Shown here one piece after another: positions 1 through 12,411 of a stretch of 64,000 bases of DNA. Within the stretch, counting starts at the first letter, position 1, and each line of letters starts with the position of its first letter. Origin of the DNA: Atherix ibis. Taxonomy: Eukaryota > Arthropoda > Insecta > Diptera > Athericidae. The position numbers were made by a program, and so were the translations under genes. The notes beneath the pieces are model-generated. The model searched no databases. It saw only the letters and a program-made list of their open reading frames with translations, and was not told the origin of the DNA. The stretch is taken from assembly GCA_958298945.1 (NCBI GenBank), contig OY282607.1, forward strand, positions 78,856,868 through 78,920,867, in the 5' to 3' direction.

Positions 1-286
1 TCGTTCGCAACAAGTTTTCTACCAAATGCTACGATCATCATTGAATTAACATATTTTTTCGGATTAATCGAATTTCAAGAGTTAATAATCGAATATGATT
101 ATTTAGAAACGTGTCCATCATTTATTTTTGTTCAAAATTTTGTGGTTTAGTGGAAAATTATTAGTAGGAAAAAAGTTTAGTGAGCGAAAAAAATTCTCCT
201 AATTTGCACAGTCAACTATTGACCTTTTCTAATTAGTGTAGAATAATCTTTAATAAAAGTCGAAATATTATAACTGAGGCGATAAC
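1..286 (+). other. Upstream/5' UTR of Ykt6
   Basis: A/T-rich sequence leading to the Ykt6 start codon. The transcription start cannot be fixed and no convincing TATA or initiator element was recognised. The start codon context at 281-290 has A at -3 relative to ATG, which suits insect translation starts. Nothing else was seen. Confidence 0.4.
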
Positions 287-983
287 ATGGTTCGACTATA
301 TTCCTTGTGTGTATTTTACAAGGGCCAAAATGAAGCAACTCTTCTAAAGTCAGCCTACGATCTGCAAACATTTTCGTTTTTCCAACGAGGCTCCGTACAA
401 GAGTTCATGGGGTCAGTTAAGATATGATAATATATTCGTTATTTCGACCACTGGCATTCGATTGAATTTAATTAATGTTTTTATTTTTTTATTGTTTAAA
501 TCAATAAGATTTGCAGCGAAAACAATAGTAGAGAGAACACAGCCAGCAACAAGACAGTCTGTCAAACAGGATGTTTACATGTGCCATGTTTATGTGCGAG
601 CGGACAATTTGGGTGCCGTACTAATAGCTGACCACGAATATCCACAGCGAGTGGCGCATACCTTTATGACAAAAGTATTGGACGATTTTACGGAAAAAGT
701 TCCAAACGATCAATGGTCAACGGGAAATGAGGCCACCATATCATTCCCACAGTTGATAACCTATTTATCAAAGTATCAAGATCCAACGGAGGCTGATGCA
801 TTAACCAAAATTCACAACGATCTGAACGAAACGAAAATTATTTTAAAGAATACCATAGAATCAGTATTGGAACGTGGCGAAAAACTAGAAGATATGGTCA
901 TTAAATCAGAAAATCTTTCAATACAAAGCAAGGCATTTTATAAAACGGCTAAAAAGACTAATTCGTGTTGTAATTTTAGTTAA
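287..983 (+). CDS. Ykt6: Synaptobrevin homolog YKT6 (R-SNARE), 2 exons
   Basis: Exons 287-411 and 509-983, joined phase 2, give 199 aa, the usual length of animal Ykt6 (about 198-199). Ykt6 is a lipid-anchored R-SNARE used in ER-Golgi, endosomal, vacuolar and autophagosome fusion. Seen here: an N-terminal longin domain (residues 1 to about 130) opening MVRLYSL and including FSFFQRGSVQEFM, then DVYMCHVYVRADN. A SNARE core follows from about residue 138 (NDLNETKIILKNTIESVLER), with the zero-layer arginine in LERGEKL. The tail SCCNFS carries a CAAX-type box CNFS (farnesylation) with an adjacent cysteine (palmitoylation), matching the family's paired lipidation. The start at 287 is chosen because the longin strand is conserved from there. 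The M at 462 that opens the longest ORF lies inside the intron and is not the start. The donor is GTCAGT, which is weaker than usual; the acceptor follows AATAAG. A polyadenylation-type AATAAA lies at 1296-1301. Confidence 0.95.
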
Positions 984-3900
984 AAACCATACACGCTATT
1001 TTATATAGGATCCGTTATTCACAAAAAAAAAACAAAAAAAATTAAAAAATTAAAAAAAAAAATACCATTAACCAATCGTCTATGAGAATTTTTTAATGGT
1101 TTAGCGTTCCGTTTTCCAATATTAGCTAAATCAAGAAATAAAAAAGTATTATCAGTGTTTGAAATTATAAAAGAAAAAAACAAAAAAGTGAAATAGCAAT
1201 ACTAAAATACATTAAATAACAACAAAAAAATTAAATAACAGAAGAAAAAAAATTCAATTGCAAGAGGAGAGTAAAAATCATTGAAAATAATAGACAATAA
1301 AGGATGTTGTACTTCGTTTTCTTGTTAGATATTTATTAATAAGAGTTTATATGCATTAACAAGAAAAAAAAACAGGCAGAAATATTGGTTTTTTCTTCTT
1401 TAAATTTTCTATTTTAATTATATGATACAGCCAACCATTTTTCTTTTGTTAAAATGGACGATTTGTAAATTATTTACTTATTATAAATTATTATTATTAT
1501 TATTATAAAGAAAAATTGTTTAATTGGTTGTTTTTTTAACGTATAGTATAAAATAATAAGCATAAAGAGGCTGACTAGAAAAAATGGGAAACAAAAAAAT
1601 TGTGAAAATTGTCTTATTACAAAAACATTTTTACAGAAAAAAATTATGAATGTGCAATTTGGTTTTAACCATATGGTAGCCAATGATTTAATGAGAGCTC
1701 GTGTAAAAGCAGAACTTTTAATATAGTCGAAAGTTTTATTTTTTGGCTATTCCAGCTTGAAGAGTCAAGTGAAGCATACACGCGAAGGCTGTACCGTTTT
1801 AGATTGTCATTAATAGTTCAAAGGTAGTAATAAGTATTTGCCACTGAAGATGTACTAAGAGGCTCCAAGTGGAGTGCTCCAATAAGCACTCAAATATGTA
1901 TTTACTAATAAAAGTATGATAAATCCATTATAGCTAAGAAATTTTTCGATTTATTAAAATTTCTGCTCCTAGTCAAGCTTGAAAAATTTAAAATGGTATT
2001 TTAAATTTTTTTGTTAGTTTATTTGAGATAAAAAAGAATTTATCAGTTATAATCTCGTCTGGCAAATAGGTTAATGCACTCTTTTCAATGGATAAAAAAA
2101 AATTGTATTTTTTCCAAATATATGTGGAGATTCTTATACAAAAAAAAACCAATTTTCATGAAAAAAACGGTTGGAAAAAGTTTTCCTGTCAAGAAAAAAA
2201 TTGTCTTTTAACAAATAAAAATCTCAATAAGCTTCTCAAACCATAGTACAGACCATTCATTGTCTTAGCAGTCTAAATTATTGGTGCTCAATGGAAGTCT
2301 TCAAAACGATTATTTGCACAAAATAAAATTGAAGCGTTCGACAAAGAAGAACACTGCAAACGCTTTTATTTCTTTAAATCTTCCATAGATACATCCGATT
2401 CGTAGAATTATAATCTGTTTACATAAAACGATGTGGAAGCTTATAAAATTTGAAGAATTTTAACGGTCAAAACTTTGTTTTTTTTTTCATAGAAATATTT
2501 TCCAATAAATATTATCAGTAAAGAAATTATTTAGCGCCTAGAAATATACTTCAAAAACAAATAGCGATCACCTATTTAGTTAGGGTTCTACTAAGCCTTC
2601 CAATTCCAATCCTATCTAATCCATTCAATCAAAATCCTTTTTAAAATTGTGAATGCTCCTTTTTATGTCTGTAACGCTGTCATAAATCGTAACCTCAATG
2701 TCCCGATTGTACGTAAAGTAACTGTTTCTCGTTATAAAAAGGTTCATGCAAGATATTATCCTCAGTAACATTCCAAGATATTATTAATTTCGTGTCTGTA
2801 GTCTTTTAGGGGCAAAATAAAATTCAATATGTAACTGTGAATATTAGAATTATATTCTGAATGTGTTATAAAAGTTTTTTTAAAAAAAACCTTATTTAAA
2901 AAAAAAAAAAAACCTTTTAAAAAATACAAGGAGTAACAATGGTAAATTCCTATTAAAAAAAATAAAATGGTTTCAATTTTTTTAAATTTAATTTCTAAAT
3001 AAAACAATTATTTTATTTTATTATTAACTTAAATATTGTATAAATTGGATTCTAATCGAAATGAAAAACAATTTATTTTTTTCATGTAAAAATAAAGGAT
3101 AACAACATTTTTACACTCCGTCTGCATATTTTTATACGTGTATTTTATATTTAATCAAAACATTCATAAAAGGAAAAAAAAGAATAGCTTCTAGTCAGCC
3201 ATTTTCAAAATTCGTTTGAAATTGCAAAAAAAAATGGCGCGGGCACACAACTTGCAAAAATAAAATGGCGGACGGAGAAAGATAAATTACATTTACCAAT
3301 TCTATTTTCGAACATATAATCTTATAAATTAATTTTAAAATATTAAAAAAAAAATTATTAAAGAAAACTAAAAAAAAAAAAAATTAAAAATGTTCATACA
3401 ACAATATGAACAATGTTTAATATAAATATATTCGGTTGCTGTATAAAATGTATCTAAATCAGTTAACATATTCGAAAAGTTAATGTATTATTAAAAAAAT
3501 AAAAAATAAAAATATTTAAAATAGAATTTATCAATTACATATTGATGCGATTATTATACAGCCTTATTCAGATAAAGTAAAATAAAATTAAAAATTTAAT
3601 CGAAAATACAATATAAAATAAATTTTTTGTTGTATATCTTATAGTTATAAATAATGTATTGTATTTGCGCTGGAAAATCAAAATATCCTTTTTATTCCAA
3701 TCTAAAATAGTAAATCGATTTGCACGCATATTAATCAAAAAAAAAAATGTATCTACCAAAAATATCCATAAAAAAACTTATCCGACAGTTCATTAAAAAA
3801 TAATATTCCTGTTCTAGTTCGAAAATAGATAATTATTAAAAAATCAATAGAATAGAAAACAAATGCAAATGCATTATTTTAACGTTTATATGTGAATTGA

Positions 3901-4930
3901 AAATAAATATTTAAAATAGGAGAATAATATCTGTTTATATTCGTTAATCGTATCGTTGTATAATATTAACTATTATGGATGTACAGTATTAAAAACATCT
4001 TTTTTTATACATATAAAAATATACGCATATTTATGTATACATGTAAAAATATTTGAATAATAATAATTATTAAAACAAAAACAAGTATTATTATAGAGAA
4101 AATTTTTACTCAAAAATTTATTGTATATTGGGAATTTGTGAAAAGAGATGTTATTATGATATAAATGACTGGCGATTAAAAATGAAACTAAATTCAATGT
4201 GGCTATTATTATTATTATTATTATTATTATAATGAATATGAAAAAAATGTATTCATGTAAATTATTGAATAAAGTTTATAACAATTTTGCCAGTTAATGA
4301 TTTTGTATATGCCTATATGGGTACAGTGGATTGATGAACTCATAGCTAAAAAATTATTAAATAATTATTTTTTCTACAGTTCATAGGAGGTAAATCGCTC
4401 AAATTAAAACAAAAGTGGAAGTAAGAAAAAAACGAAGTTAACAATCGTGAATTTCTTGAGCAGACAACACTTTTTCACTGCTGTTGGTATGCTTGCTTTA
4501 ACTTATTGAGGTAACGATTAAACGGGATGGTGGTGGTTCAAAGTTCGCCGCTATAGTGCCCTCATACCCACATAATAAAAAAAAAAATCATGCCATAAGA
4601 GATAAAGTTTCATTTGGAGACTTCTGAAGGTGTTAAATTCTCCAAGGAAAGGATAATACAAAAGGAAAATTAATCAGGCTGTACGAGGAAATAAGAAATG
4701 GTTTTGGAGGGTATACAAATTGGGAGTAAAATAAAATTTGGTTAATAAAAAAACAGAAAAAAATCTGGAACTGAAAATAAGGAACCGGCATGAGAGAAAA
4801 AAAATTGTGGAGCACATCGATGACTGTTGTGGGAGACAGCTGAGATGTTGTATTTCTATATCCTGAGAAAATTTTTCAAAGCTAGACTAATAGTTAGGAG
4901 TGTCATATATGCCGTGATAATGACGGCGAA
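984..4930. other. A/T-rich intergenic spacer
   Basis: About 3.9 kb after Ykt6 with long homopolymer A and T runs. The first 300 bp are probably Ykt6 3' UTR. Simple (TTA)n microsatellites occur at about 1485-1506 and 4203-4232. Short ORFs here are low-complexity (Phe/Ile/Lys/Asn-rich) and not credible as genes. Confidence 0.6.
4203..4232. repeat. (ATT)n microsatellite
   Basis: About ten uninterrupted ATT trinucleotides in A/T-rich spacer. Confidence 0.85.
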
Positions 4931-4934
4931 CCTC

Positions 4935-5785
4935 TTCAACGCATCACCCTACCCTACTATCCGAAATGTATCGCCTTATTTTCCAAAAGGCATCACTCTC
5001 TCCTTTTTTTGTAACGCATCACTCTATTCTCCAAAACGCATTACTCTATTCTCCAAAACTCACCACCCTATCCTCCAAAACACATTACCTTATTCTTCAA
5101 AACACATCATCCTATTCTCCAAAACTCATTACCACATTCTCCAAAACGCATCACTCTATTCTTCAAAACGCATTGACATATAATCCAAAAACGCATCACC
5201 CTATTCTCCAAAACACATTACCCTATTCTTCAAAACACATCATCCTATTCTCCAAAACTCATTACCACATTCTCCAAAACGCATCACTCTATTCTTCAAA
5301 GCGCATCACTCTATTCTTCAAAACGCATTGACATATTCTCCAAAAACGCATTACCCTACTCTCCAAAATTCATCACCCCACCTTATTCTCCAAAACGCAT
5401 CATCCTATTCTCCAAAACTCATTATCACATTGTCCAAAACGCATTACCCTATTCTTCAAAACACATCATCCTATTCTCCAAAACTCATTACCACATTCTG
5501 TAAAACGCATCACTCTATTCTTCAAAACGCATTGACATATTCTCCAAAACGCATCACTCTATTCTTCAAAACGCATTGACATATTCTCCAAAAACGCATT
5601 ACCCTACTCTCCAAAATTCATCACCCCACCTTATTCCCCAAAACGCATCATCCTATTCTCCAAAACTCATTATCACTTTCTCCAAAACGCATTACCCTAT
5701 TCTTCAAAACACATCATCCTATTCTCCAAAACTCATTGACATATTCTACAAAAATGCATCACCTATTCTTCCATTCGGAAGCTCA
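4935..5785. repeat. 22-bp minisatellite with higher-order repeats
   Basis: About 38 head-to-tail copies of a 22-bp unit close to TTCTCCAAAACGCATCAC plus 4 variable bases. Phase can be followed by the CTCCAAAA word at 5051, 5073 and 5095, exactly 22 bp apart. A longer block starting CATTGACATATTC at 5326 recurs at 5574, giving a 248-bp higher-order unit; partial versions start at 5171 and 5530. Because 22 is not a multiple of 3, all three forward frames stay partly open and give repeated Ser/Pro/Lys/His peptides, which are a by-product of the repeat rather than a protein. Confidence 0.93.
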
Positions 5786-6892
5786 TTATAACAATAACTT
5801 TTCCATTTTATTTTAATTATTTACTAATATTACTAAATAATCGATATGTTATTTTATTGCTTTCATTTAAATTTGAGATTATTGTTAATACAATCTCGTT
5901 TTGTATATGTTCAGCCACTGAATTGTGGAAAGGTTTTTTTTCCCTTTTATATGTAAATTTTTAAAAAAGAATTTCAAATTTTATACCAACAAAACTATTG
6001 GCATAGATTTAATAAGGCTTTATCCATTTTGGGTATGAAACTGAGAGTTTTTAAACATATATAACATAATATTCAAGATAAGATTTATTTAATTTAAAGT
6101 TTGCCATTGCACTACTAAATATATTGTTAAACAATAAACGCTATTAAATTGTACGAGAGTTCCGTAAAATTGATGATTCCGCCAGAGACATTTAGCCTAA
6201 ATTTAAGGATTTTAATCTGAATCACATAAGATCTTAACAAGATGGCATCATAAGTCACATAATATGCTAAATTTTTTGCCCGAAAAGTTACCATGGCGTA
6301 TTATTTCGAAATTTTGTGATATCAATTTGACGCCGTTAAACTGTTTTATATCCTGAAACGTGCGAGGACGTTATTAAAAACTTATTAAGAGTTCTGCCAG
6401 AAATCGCAATAAAGCCATTTGGATGATATTATATTTCATGCATAATGTCAAGGTTCAAGCAATATACTCGTAATAAAATATAAAATTTTATTAAAATCAG
6501 AATTTAAAGTAGGTTTCATTTAACTTTAATTTGCAAAGCACAAATAAGATAATTCTTTTCGAAAATACTTTAAATGTTAAATAAAAACAAACTTGAAATT
6601 CAAATTCCCGATATCTGCCAAAAATTGAATATGCAAAAAATTCTTAAATATCGTCTGTATTTGGTATACCACCTAATTATATGATTTATATTTACAAAAT
6701 AAATAACAAACCAAAATGCGAGTTCATTTGTTATCAAACAATTGTAAAAAATGTATAAAGGACTGTTTCTACGTTTAAATATTATTTCACGTTAAAATAT
6801 GTAAGTTGAAATAAAAAATTAATTACGCTTTTGAAATTCAGAAAATGTTAATACGGAAACTAGATGTCTGTAGGTGACATATTAACATAAAC
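5786..6892. other. A/T-rich spacer with a decayed transposon scrap
   Basis: Mostly featureless A/T-rich DNA. The part at about 6170-6480 is described separately as a probable DD41D-type remnant. Confidence 0.5.
6170..6480 (+). pseudogene. Decayed Tc1/mariner (DD41D-like) remnant
   Basis: Around 6238-6355 the + strand reads, across frames, like the stretch between the second and third catalytic aspartates of DD41D transposases: a QDG-like start, then a part resembling ISRNGDINWPPRSCDLTPLD. It is heavily mutated, without an open frame. The assignment rests on resemblance to the better copy at 59390-60308. Confidence 0.4.
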
Positions 6893-7150
6893 ATTCTATA
6901 TATAAATATGCACGCTGTTTGATTTATCACCGCTAGGCGTAAACATGGTGACGCAAAAATAAGGCGAACATAAAGAGAGCACAGTCGTTAGCGTACTGCA
7001 GTATCATCCAAGAGGTCGTGACCTACTTTTCCTTTAATTTCTACTTTAATTTCCTTATCCCTATATCTTTTGTCACCTAATGACCTTTAGTATCGTAGCG
7101 CTTAGAATATTCATTTTAATACTAATGTTACTTGAAATGATAACAAAATA
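6893..7150 (+). repeat. tRNA-derived SINE, copy 1
   Basis: Shares with the copy at 14388-14728 (opposite strand) about 90 bp of 5' leader (ATAAATATGCACGCTGTT and onward), a tRNA-like section (GAGCACAGTCGTTAGCGTAC) and a body ending at TTACTTGAAATGATAACA. The A-box-like part is recognisable near 6994-7004, but the B box is mutated (GGTCGTGACC in place of the T-arm). The tail is short and A-rich (AACAAAATAAAAAAG). It is a degenerate, probably old copy. Confidence 0.75.
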
Positions 7151-8551
7151 AAAAAGGGCATATTCAGTTCTTATTTAATCTAATGGAAAAGACAATATTG
7201 CCGAATAGTAAACTAAGGGTAAGCGCGGTAGGCCCAATTCGAATTCCAAGTAGTTTTTATGCCCAGAATTACCGATTGGTTGTTGAATAGACCGATTTGG
7301 CTTATTACCGTTTATTTCGCTAATTAAATACTTTCTAATCGGACAAGATTCAACTAAATTTGTTATCGACTGTACTCCAAGCATATTCACTGTAGGCTAA
7401 GCTGTGCAAATTTGTACTTTTCTCCCGGCAAAAGTCCATAAAAATACGAAAAATGAACAATAAAAATAAGCAAATCAGAAAGTCACGTTTTTTTCATGAA
7501 GAGTTTTTGTTTTCTCAGCGTTATGAAAGCGCACACATTCATCAATTCAGCAAGTTCCCCTGCACGAGTCGAGTAATTTGGATGAAGCTGGCTGGTCCAC
7601 GTAAATAAAGCAGCGTTGCTGCTAATGAATGGTGATTGCTTGTACGTGCAGGCCTCCGTTCATTCCCCTCCGACACTTTTGATAGTGACACGTCCATAAG
7701 CTGAAAATTTTGTTCCCACGTGTAAGACTATCCCGCTAATGTTGAAAACGTCAAAATCGACTGGCGCGGCGCGGCGTACATATTGCTGCATTGAAGTTGA
7801 CAGATTCTTGCGATTGCACAATTTGGTACTGTCGCATTTCGTTGATGAAAAAAAGAAAAATTTTGAAGTCACTATTTATTCATACACACGCATTTCCGCA
7901 AACGCATACCTGTAAAAGGTTTAAATGCGTTTGTTTGTGTTGTTTATGTGCAGCTTTTTCCATTGACGGGGGAGCCGGGCGATTAGAGGAGCATTTCGGC
8001 TTTTAAGCATCGCCAAGCCGCAGAGCCGCAATTCTATCGAGGCTGTAGAGCTACGGAGCTGTCTAAATTTAAACATTTACGGCAGGCAATCTCTATCGAA
8101 TAGTAGGGGTACATTTTCGCCGCTGTCCCGTCCAACCGAAGAGATACGGTTTGATCCGTGCCAGTGAAAAATCCTAAAAATTCTCAAAAATTCGAAGGAA
8201 AATTATCACAAAAACGAGACTATCTCTTTTATTTTAATTTGCATTTTAAGTTAAAAAAATTTCAATTAAAAATATATTTAAAAAAAAAAACGTTTTCTTT
8301 TTACTGTAAATCCGAAAATTTTAGATTTTGTTTTTTTTTTCTAATTTTTTTTTTTTTTGGGTGTTAAATTAAGTGTAAATAAAATTAGTGAGAAATAATT
8401 AAATAAATATAAATATTTAGTATTGTGAAAAGAGTTCTGTGTAAATTGTGCATATTTAAAATAAGAAAAATACAAGTTTTTATTGAAATTCGTTATTTTT
8501 CATTGGTGAAATTTTTGGGATTTTCATTTTTGGATTTTTACACTTGAATCG

Positions 8552-8620
8552 ACGACAACACAACGACGACAGCGACGACCGACGACGACGACCGCAACCG
8601 CGACGACAACGGGCGATATT
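8552..8620. repeat. (CGA)n-like simple sequence
   Basis: Imperfect run of CGACGA trinucleotides (with ACA and CCG variants) between A/T-rich flanks. No open frame extends convincingly from it, so it is taken as simple sequence, perhaps in a 5' UTR. Confidence 0.7.
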
Positions 8621-10889
8621 TTTAATATTAGCAAATTTATTAACATCAAGAAAAAAAAGGTAGAATTAAATAAGGAACAATTTTTATTTATACCGAAATA
8701 AAAAATTAATAATATTTTTATTTATATTTATTTATTTTTTCTTTAACTATAATCTGCTGCATCCATAGTCAAATATTATGTGTAAAATGCACACGTTCGT
8801 ATAAAAGATCTCATGTGTATGTATGTGTGAATTGTTCGTATTTTATAGAGTTTTTGGGGAGATGATAACGAAAGTGATTATAAATACACGAAGTACGATT
8901 GAAAGCGTAAGTATGTGTATTAGCGCGGATATGTTTGTAAAGCGTATAAATATTTTTAATTTCGATAAACAAAAATACGATTTTTTCTTTGCTCGTAATC
9001 AATGGGGGGGTTCGCTTCGCATTCTTATCAACAATTGTTAAATAAGCAAAAAAATCAACCATTTTCACCTTTTTTTTTTTTTTAAAAAAAAAGACTAACA
9101 ATAAGCGGACTTATTGGAAGAAATTTTTTATTATGAATCAATTAATTGAAAAATACTCTGCGAATCCGGGGGAGAAATGGTCACTATTGTTATTATTGCC
9201 AATTGCCAGCTAGACATTTTCTTCTAAGAATGTGGGGAATATCTTCTCTAGTGAACATTTTTAGCCGGGGCCGGAAAAGATCGAAATTGTTCGTCTATGG
9301 GATTGGGAAGGGGGGAGTAGGGTGGCAGACATAAATATTGGAGTCGTTCAACAACCGAAAGTAGTTTGTACGGTTGGTAATTTAAGGTAGTAGGACGGGA
9401 GGGGGTGGCTAGATAGTCTACATAAAATCGTGTGCCAACTAAAAGAGACGTTCGGAGTGGAGATTTTTATTTTTGGAGCATTTCCACCACTTCATATCAC
9501 ACACGACATATGCTACTACTGCACACAACTACTAAGCTAACTAAGCAGGGACAGTCCGATTCAAGAATAAGAATAACTACAAAATTTGGATTGATGTCTG
9601 TTGTTTGAATATTTTAGATTGTCAGGGCCGCACGAAGTCCGGTGTTTTATTCCCGATCGGTTGCCGTAGAATCATCGGCAAGCCTCAGGGCAGTATCTTC
9701 AACTACAACAAGAACAGCTGAACCAACATCATCATTAGCGGCGGTCTCGTTTCTTCTCTGAATCAAAAAATTGGCAAACACTAAACAGAACACGACGAAT
9801 TTACGCTTCGAACTAATTACATAAAATTATATTTAGTTGATTTTTGCCACAAACCGGTGTCTTGTCCCTCCCAGGGCAGCATTTTACAATACTTTTGTTT
9901 TGTAGTTTTTTTGGTTGTTTTCTTTCAAGTGTGTGACAAAATTTTCTTTATTACAAAAAGTGAGTTTTTTTCTGATAATAATTATAAATGGATTTTGTGA
10001 AAATTTTTCAATATTGTAGTAGTTTTAGATATAATAATACATAAATATGCACTTTAGACAGCATGCATTCTTTTATAATTGAACATGCACAGGTGCATAG
10101 AGCGTGTGCATCAAAGCATCTGAACTACTCGTATGGTGACCTATCCAGCAACGTGTAATCACTGTCGGCAGTTCATGTTTTATCGATTATTTAAGTAAAA
10201 ATTCCACCATTTCTATTAGTATGAGGAAAAAGTATTCAGAATTAAATTTAGAAATTTAATAAGAACTGATATAATTTGGATTTGATTAAGGGTGTGCAAT
10301 CGTCCTAGAAGAGGGTGCAATTGTTCCGTAATTTGTCAACTTCTTTTTTTCTTACGGTTATTTTTAGTTTTTTTTTTTTTTAAATTGTCTTATTCGATAT
10401 CTACAACCAAATATACAGTATTATATTGTTATTAAAAGTGATTTATCTGTCGTTAAACATAAAACCACGAGTCGCCGCCTACGACCATAGAGATTGAGTT
10501 ACGCTCAATAAACCCACCACCATTACTGGCAGTTTAAAGTCATTAAACAGTTACAAGAAAATTACTCCAACTATTTATGGTGATACCTATCCAAACCTCT
10601 GCTGTCATAGGCTCCCACCAGTGGTCCGGAGACCATATCAGCAATGTGGGTATTAACCACAGCCACAACGTTGCTACCTAAGGTGCCTCACCATTGTCGG
10701 GCACAGTGTGTTTTAACACCATGGGACACTCCGATTCCCATGGTACCAATTTTTATTTTAAAGGAACTTCGGTATATACTTCGATTATTGACCTACGATA
10801 AGGAACCTTGTAAATTCCTAAGCATCGCTAAGCCAGCTCAGGTACGCGGGTTTGTCAAGACCCGAAGGTACAACTGAACCACATATACA

Positions 10890-11010
10890 ATGTAACAAGT
10901 AGATTTTATCTCTTTAAAAGCCCATGAGTGTTTTTATGGAGAATAAAAAAATTGTAACAAGCAATTTGTCTTCGAACGCCCCATAAGTGTTTTTATGAAG
11001 AATAAAACAG
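10890..11010. repeat. ~60-bp tandem dimer
   Basis: Two adjacent similar units: CCCATGAGTGTTTTTATG at about 10921 and CCCATAAGTGTTTTTATG at about 10980, each preceded by a TGTAACAAG word (about 10891 and 10955). Function unknown. Confidence 0.65.
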
Positions 11011-11555
11011 AGGAGCGTTTTTTTTAACAAAACGATTATAATGGTTAGAATAATCGGGAATGAAACTTTTTATAACGAGCGACACATAAATCACGAACAA
11101 AAATACCATTTAAGTAACGATGAATAACTTGTCAACGAACATTGATTTGTTGTGGGGGAGGGGGATATGTTGATATCAATAACTTTCGGAGGATTTTGGA
11201 TTGAAGGGATTGGATTCAACAGGACTCAATCCCACAGTCCATAATCGTCGTAATTCCAGATTGTTTTGAAAATTATATTATAAATTCAAAGTTTGGTCTT
11301 TAATGTCAGCTTTAATCGGGCGTCCAAGTCCCAGGTAGCATACTTTGTTTTAGGTATATAGGGATGGATGGATTTTTACAGAGGTAGAAGGTACAAGGGT
11401 GGGTCAATAAGTGCTTATAAAAGAATAGACAAATGTGGATATTTTCTCTTGATTTCTTTGCTCAGTCGGTCCAATAACGACGCTCCATTTATGGTTCGTC
11501 ATTTTTCCCAGTATTCGATATAGATAATTCCACGTGCATCCCAAAAAACCATATA

Positions 11556-12411
11556 CGAGGTCTGTTCAAAAAGTATCGCGAATTTTGAATTTCCGCGGGT
11601 TACGTATATTCGATTTTCGATTTTTTGTGGCGTTATATTGGTACTCATGTCCCTTACTTATGCCGACAAGTTTGGCCATTTTGAATGTTCAGTTAATTTT
11701 TGACAGCATCGCATTAACATTGCTAAGGAGCTGTTGGACTCTGTCCGCGACGACCCAAATTTGCTCCAGAGAGTTATAACTGGTGACGAATCATGGGTTT
11801 ATTGTTATGACGTGGAAACCAAAGCTCAATTATCCCAATGGAAGCTGCCGGACGAACCAAACCCGAAAAGAGCGTGCCAAGTTCGGTCGAATGTGAAGGT
11901 TTTGCTTACAGTTTTCTTCGATTGAAGGGGCGTGGTGCATCATGAGCTTTCCCACAGGGTAGAATGGTCAATAAGGAATATTACCTGCAAGTTATGCACA
12001 AGTTACGTGAAGCAATCCGCCAGAAACGCCCGGATTTGTGGAAGAACAAAAATTGGCTTTTGCACCATGATAACGCCTAATGCATCGTTGCTTAGCGCGA
12101 ATTTTTGGCCAAAAACAATACACTAATAATGCCGCAGCCAACGTATTCCGCAGATGTGGCCCCTTGTGACTTTTTCTTGTTCCCGAAACAGATTCTTTCA
12201 TCCATTTTCTGGAATGGGCCAAAATCGAAGACGAGCCAAAACACGTGCAAGCAAAGCAGCTGTCAAAAATTAACAGAAAAATCAAAATGGGCGAACTTGT
12301 TGACATAAGTGAGAGACATGAGTAACAACATAACGCCACAAAAAAATCGAAAATCGAATATATGTAACCCGCGTAAATTCATAATTCGCGATACTTTTTG
12401 AACAGACCTCG
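11556..12411 (+). mobile_element. Nested mariner with long (~150 bp) TIRs
   Basis: Inverted ends starting CGAGGTCTGTTCAAAAAGTA on both sides, with TA at 11554-11555 and 12412-12413. The inverted similarity extends about 150 bp inward (through TTTTTTGTGGCGTTAT and ACTTATGCCGACAAG), unusually long for a mariner. It sits inside the 11394-12764 element, in the opposite coding orientation. The N-terminal DNA-binding part of its transposase has been deleted. The element at 36296-36698 belongs to the same family. Confidence 0.9.
11734..12300 (+). pseudogene. Mariner transposase fragment (catalytic part)
   Basis: Begins with LLDSVRDDPNLLQRVITGDE, then SWVYCYDVETKAQ, the DD34D domain block holding the first catalytic Asp (ITGDES). 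A stop at about 11923 ends that frame. Across frames one then reads pieces like REAIRQKRPDLWKNKNWLLH, HDNA (second Asp, followed at once by a stop codon in the reading TAA) and PYSADVAPCDFFLF (third Asp region). The helix-turn-helix half is absent. This is a dead internal-deletion product. Confidence 0.85.

Larger units (their letters stand above)
7151..11390. other. Spacer; possible noncoding 5' exons, nothing firm
   Basis: No credible gene was found. The stretch 7640-8160 is richer in G+C than its surroundings (CGCGGCGCGGCG near 7765), and 8550-8620 is a (CGA)n-like tract. Such tracts are common in 5' UTRs or first exons of fly genes, so a noncoding first exon or promoter is possible. The region 9600-9790 is also less A/T-rich, without a convincing ORF. 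A piece at about 10440-10877 looks like a TE-derived sequence but was not classified. Confidence 0.4.

Noticed and set aside
462..508. ORF start at 462 as the beginning of Ykt6
   Set aside because: The first residues (MNLINVFIFLLFKSIR) are intron translated; the conserved longin N-terminus is at 287-411.
4935..5785. CRISPR-like array
   Set aside because: Units are contiguous 22-mers without unique spacers, in a eukaryotic context.
4827..5791. Several overlapping ORFs giving Ser/Pro/Lys/His-rich repeated peptides
   Set aside because: They come from the 22-bp tandem repeat; all three forward frames look alike and there is no non-repeat domain.
8158..8367. 69-aa ORF
   Set aside because: Low-complexity Phe/Lys-rich product of A/T-rich DNA.
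9610..9715. Possible ribosomal-protein-like peptide (GRTKSGVLF, RRIIGKPQG)
   Set aside because: Short, ends in a stop, and does not align with any ribosomal protein in order.
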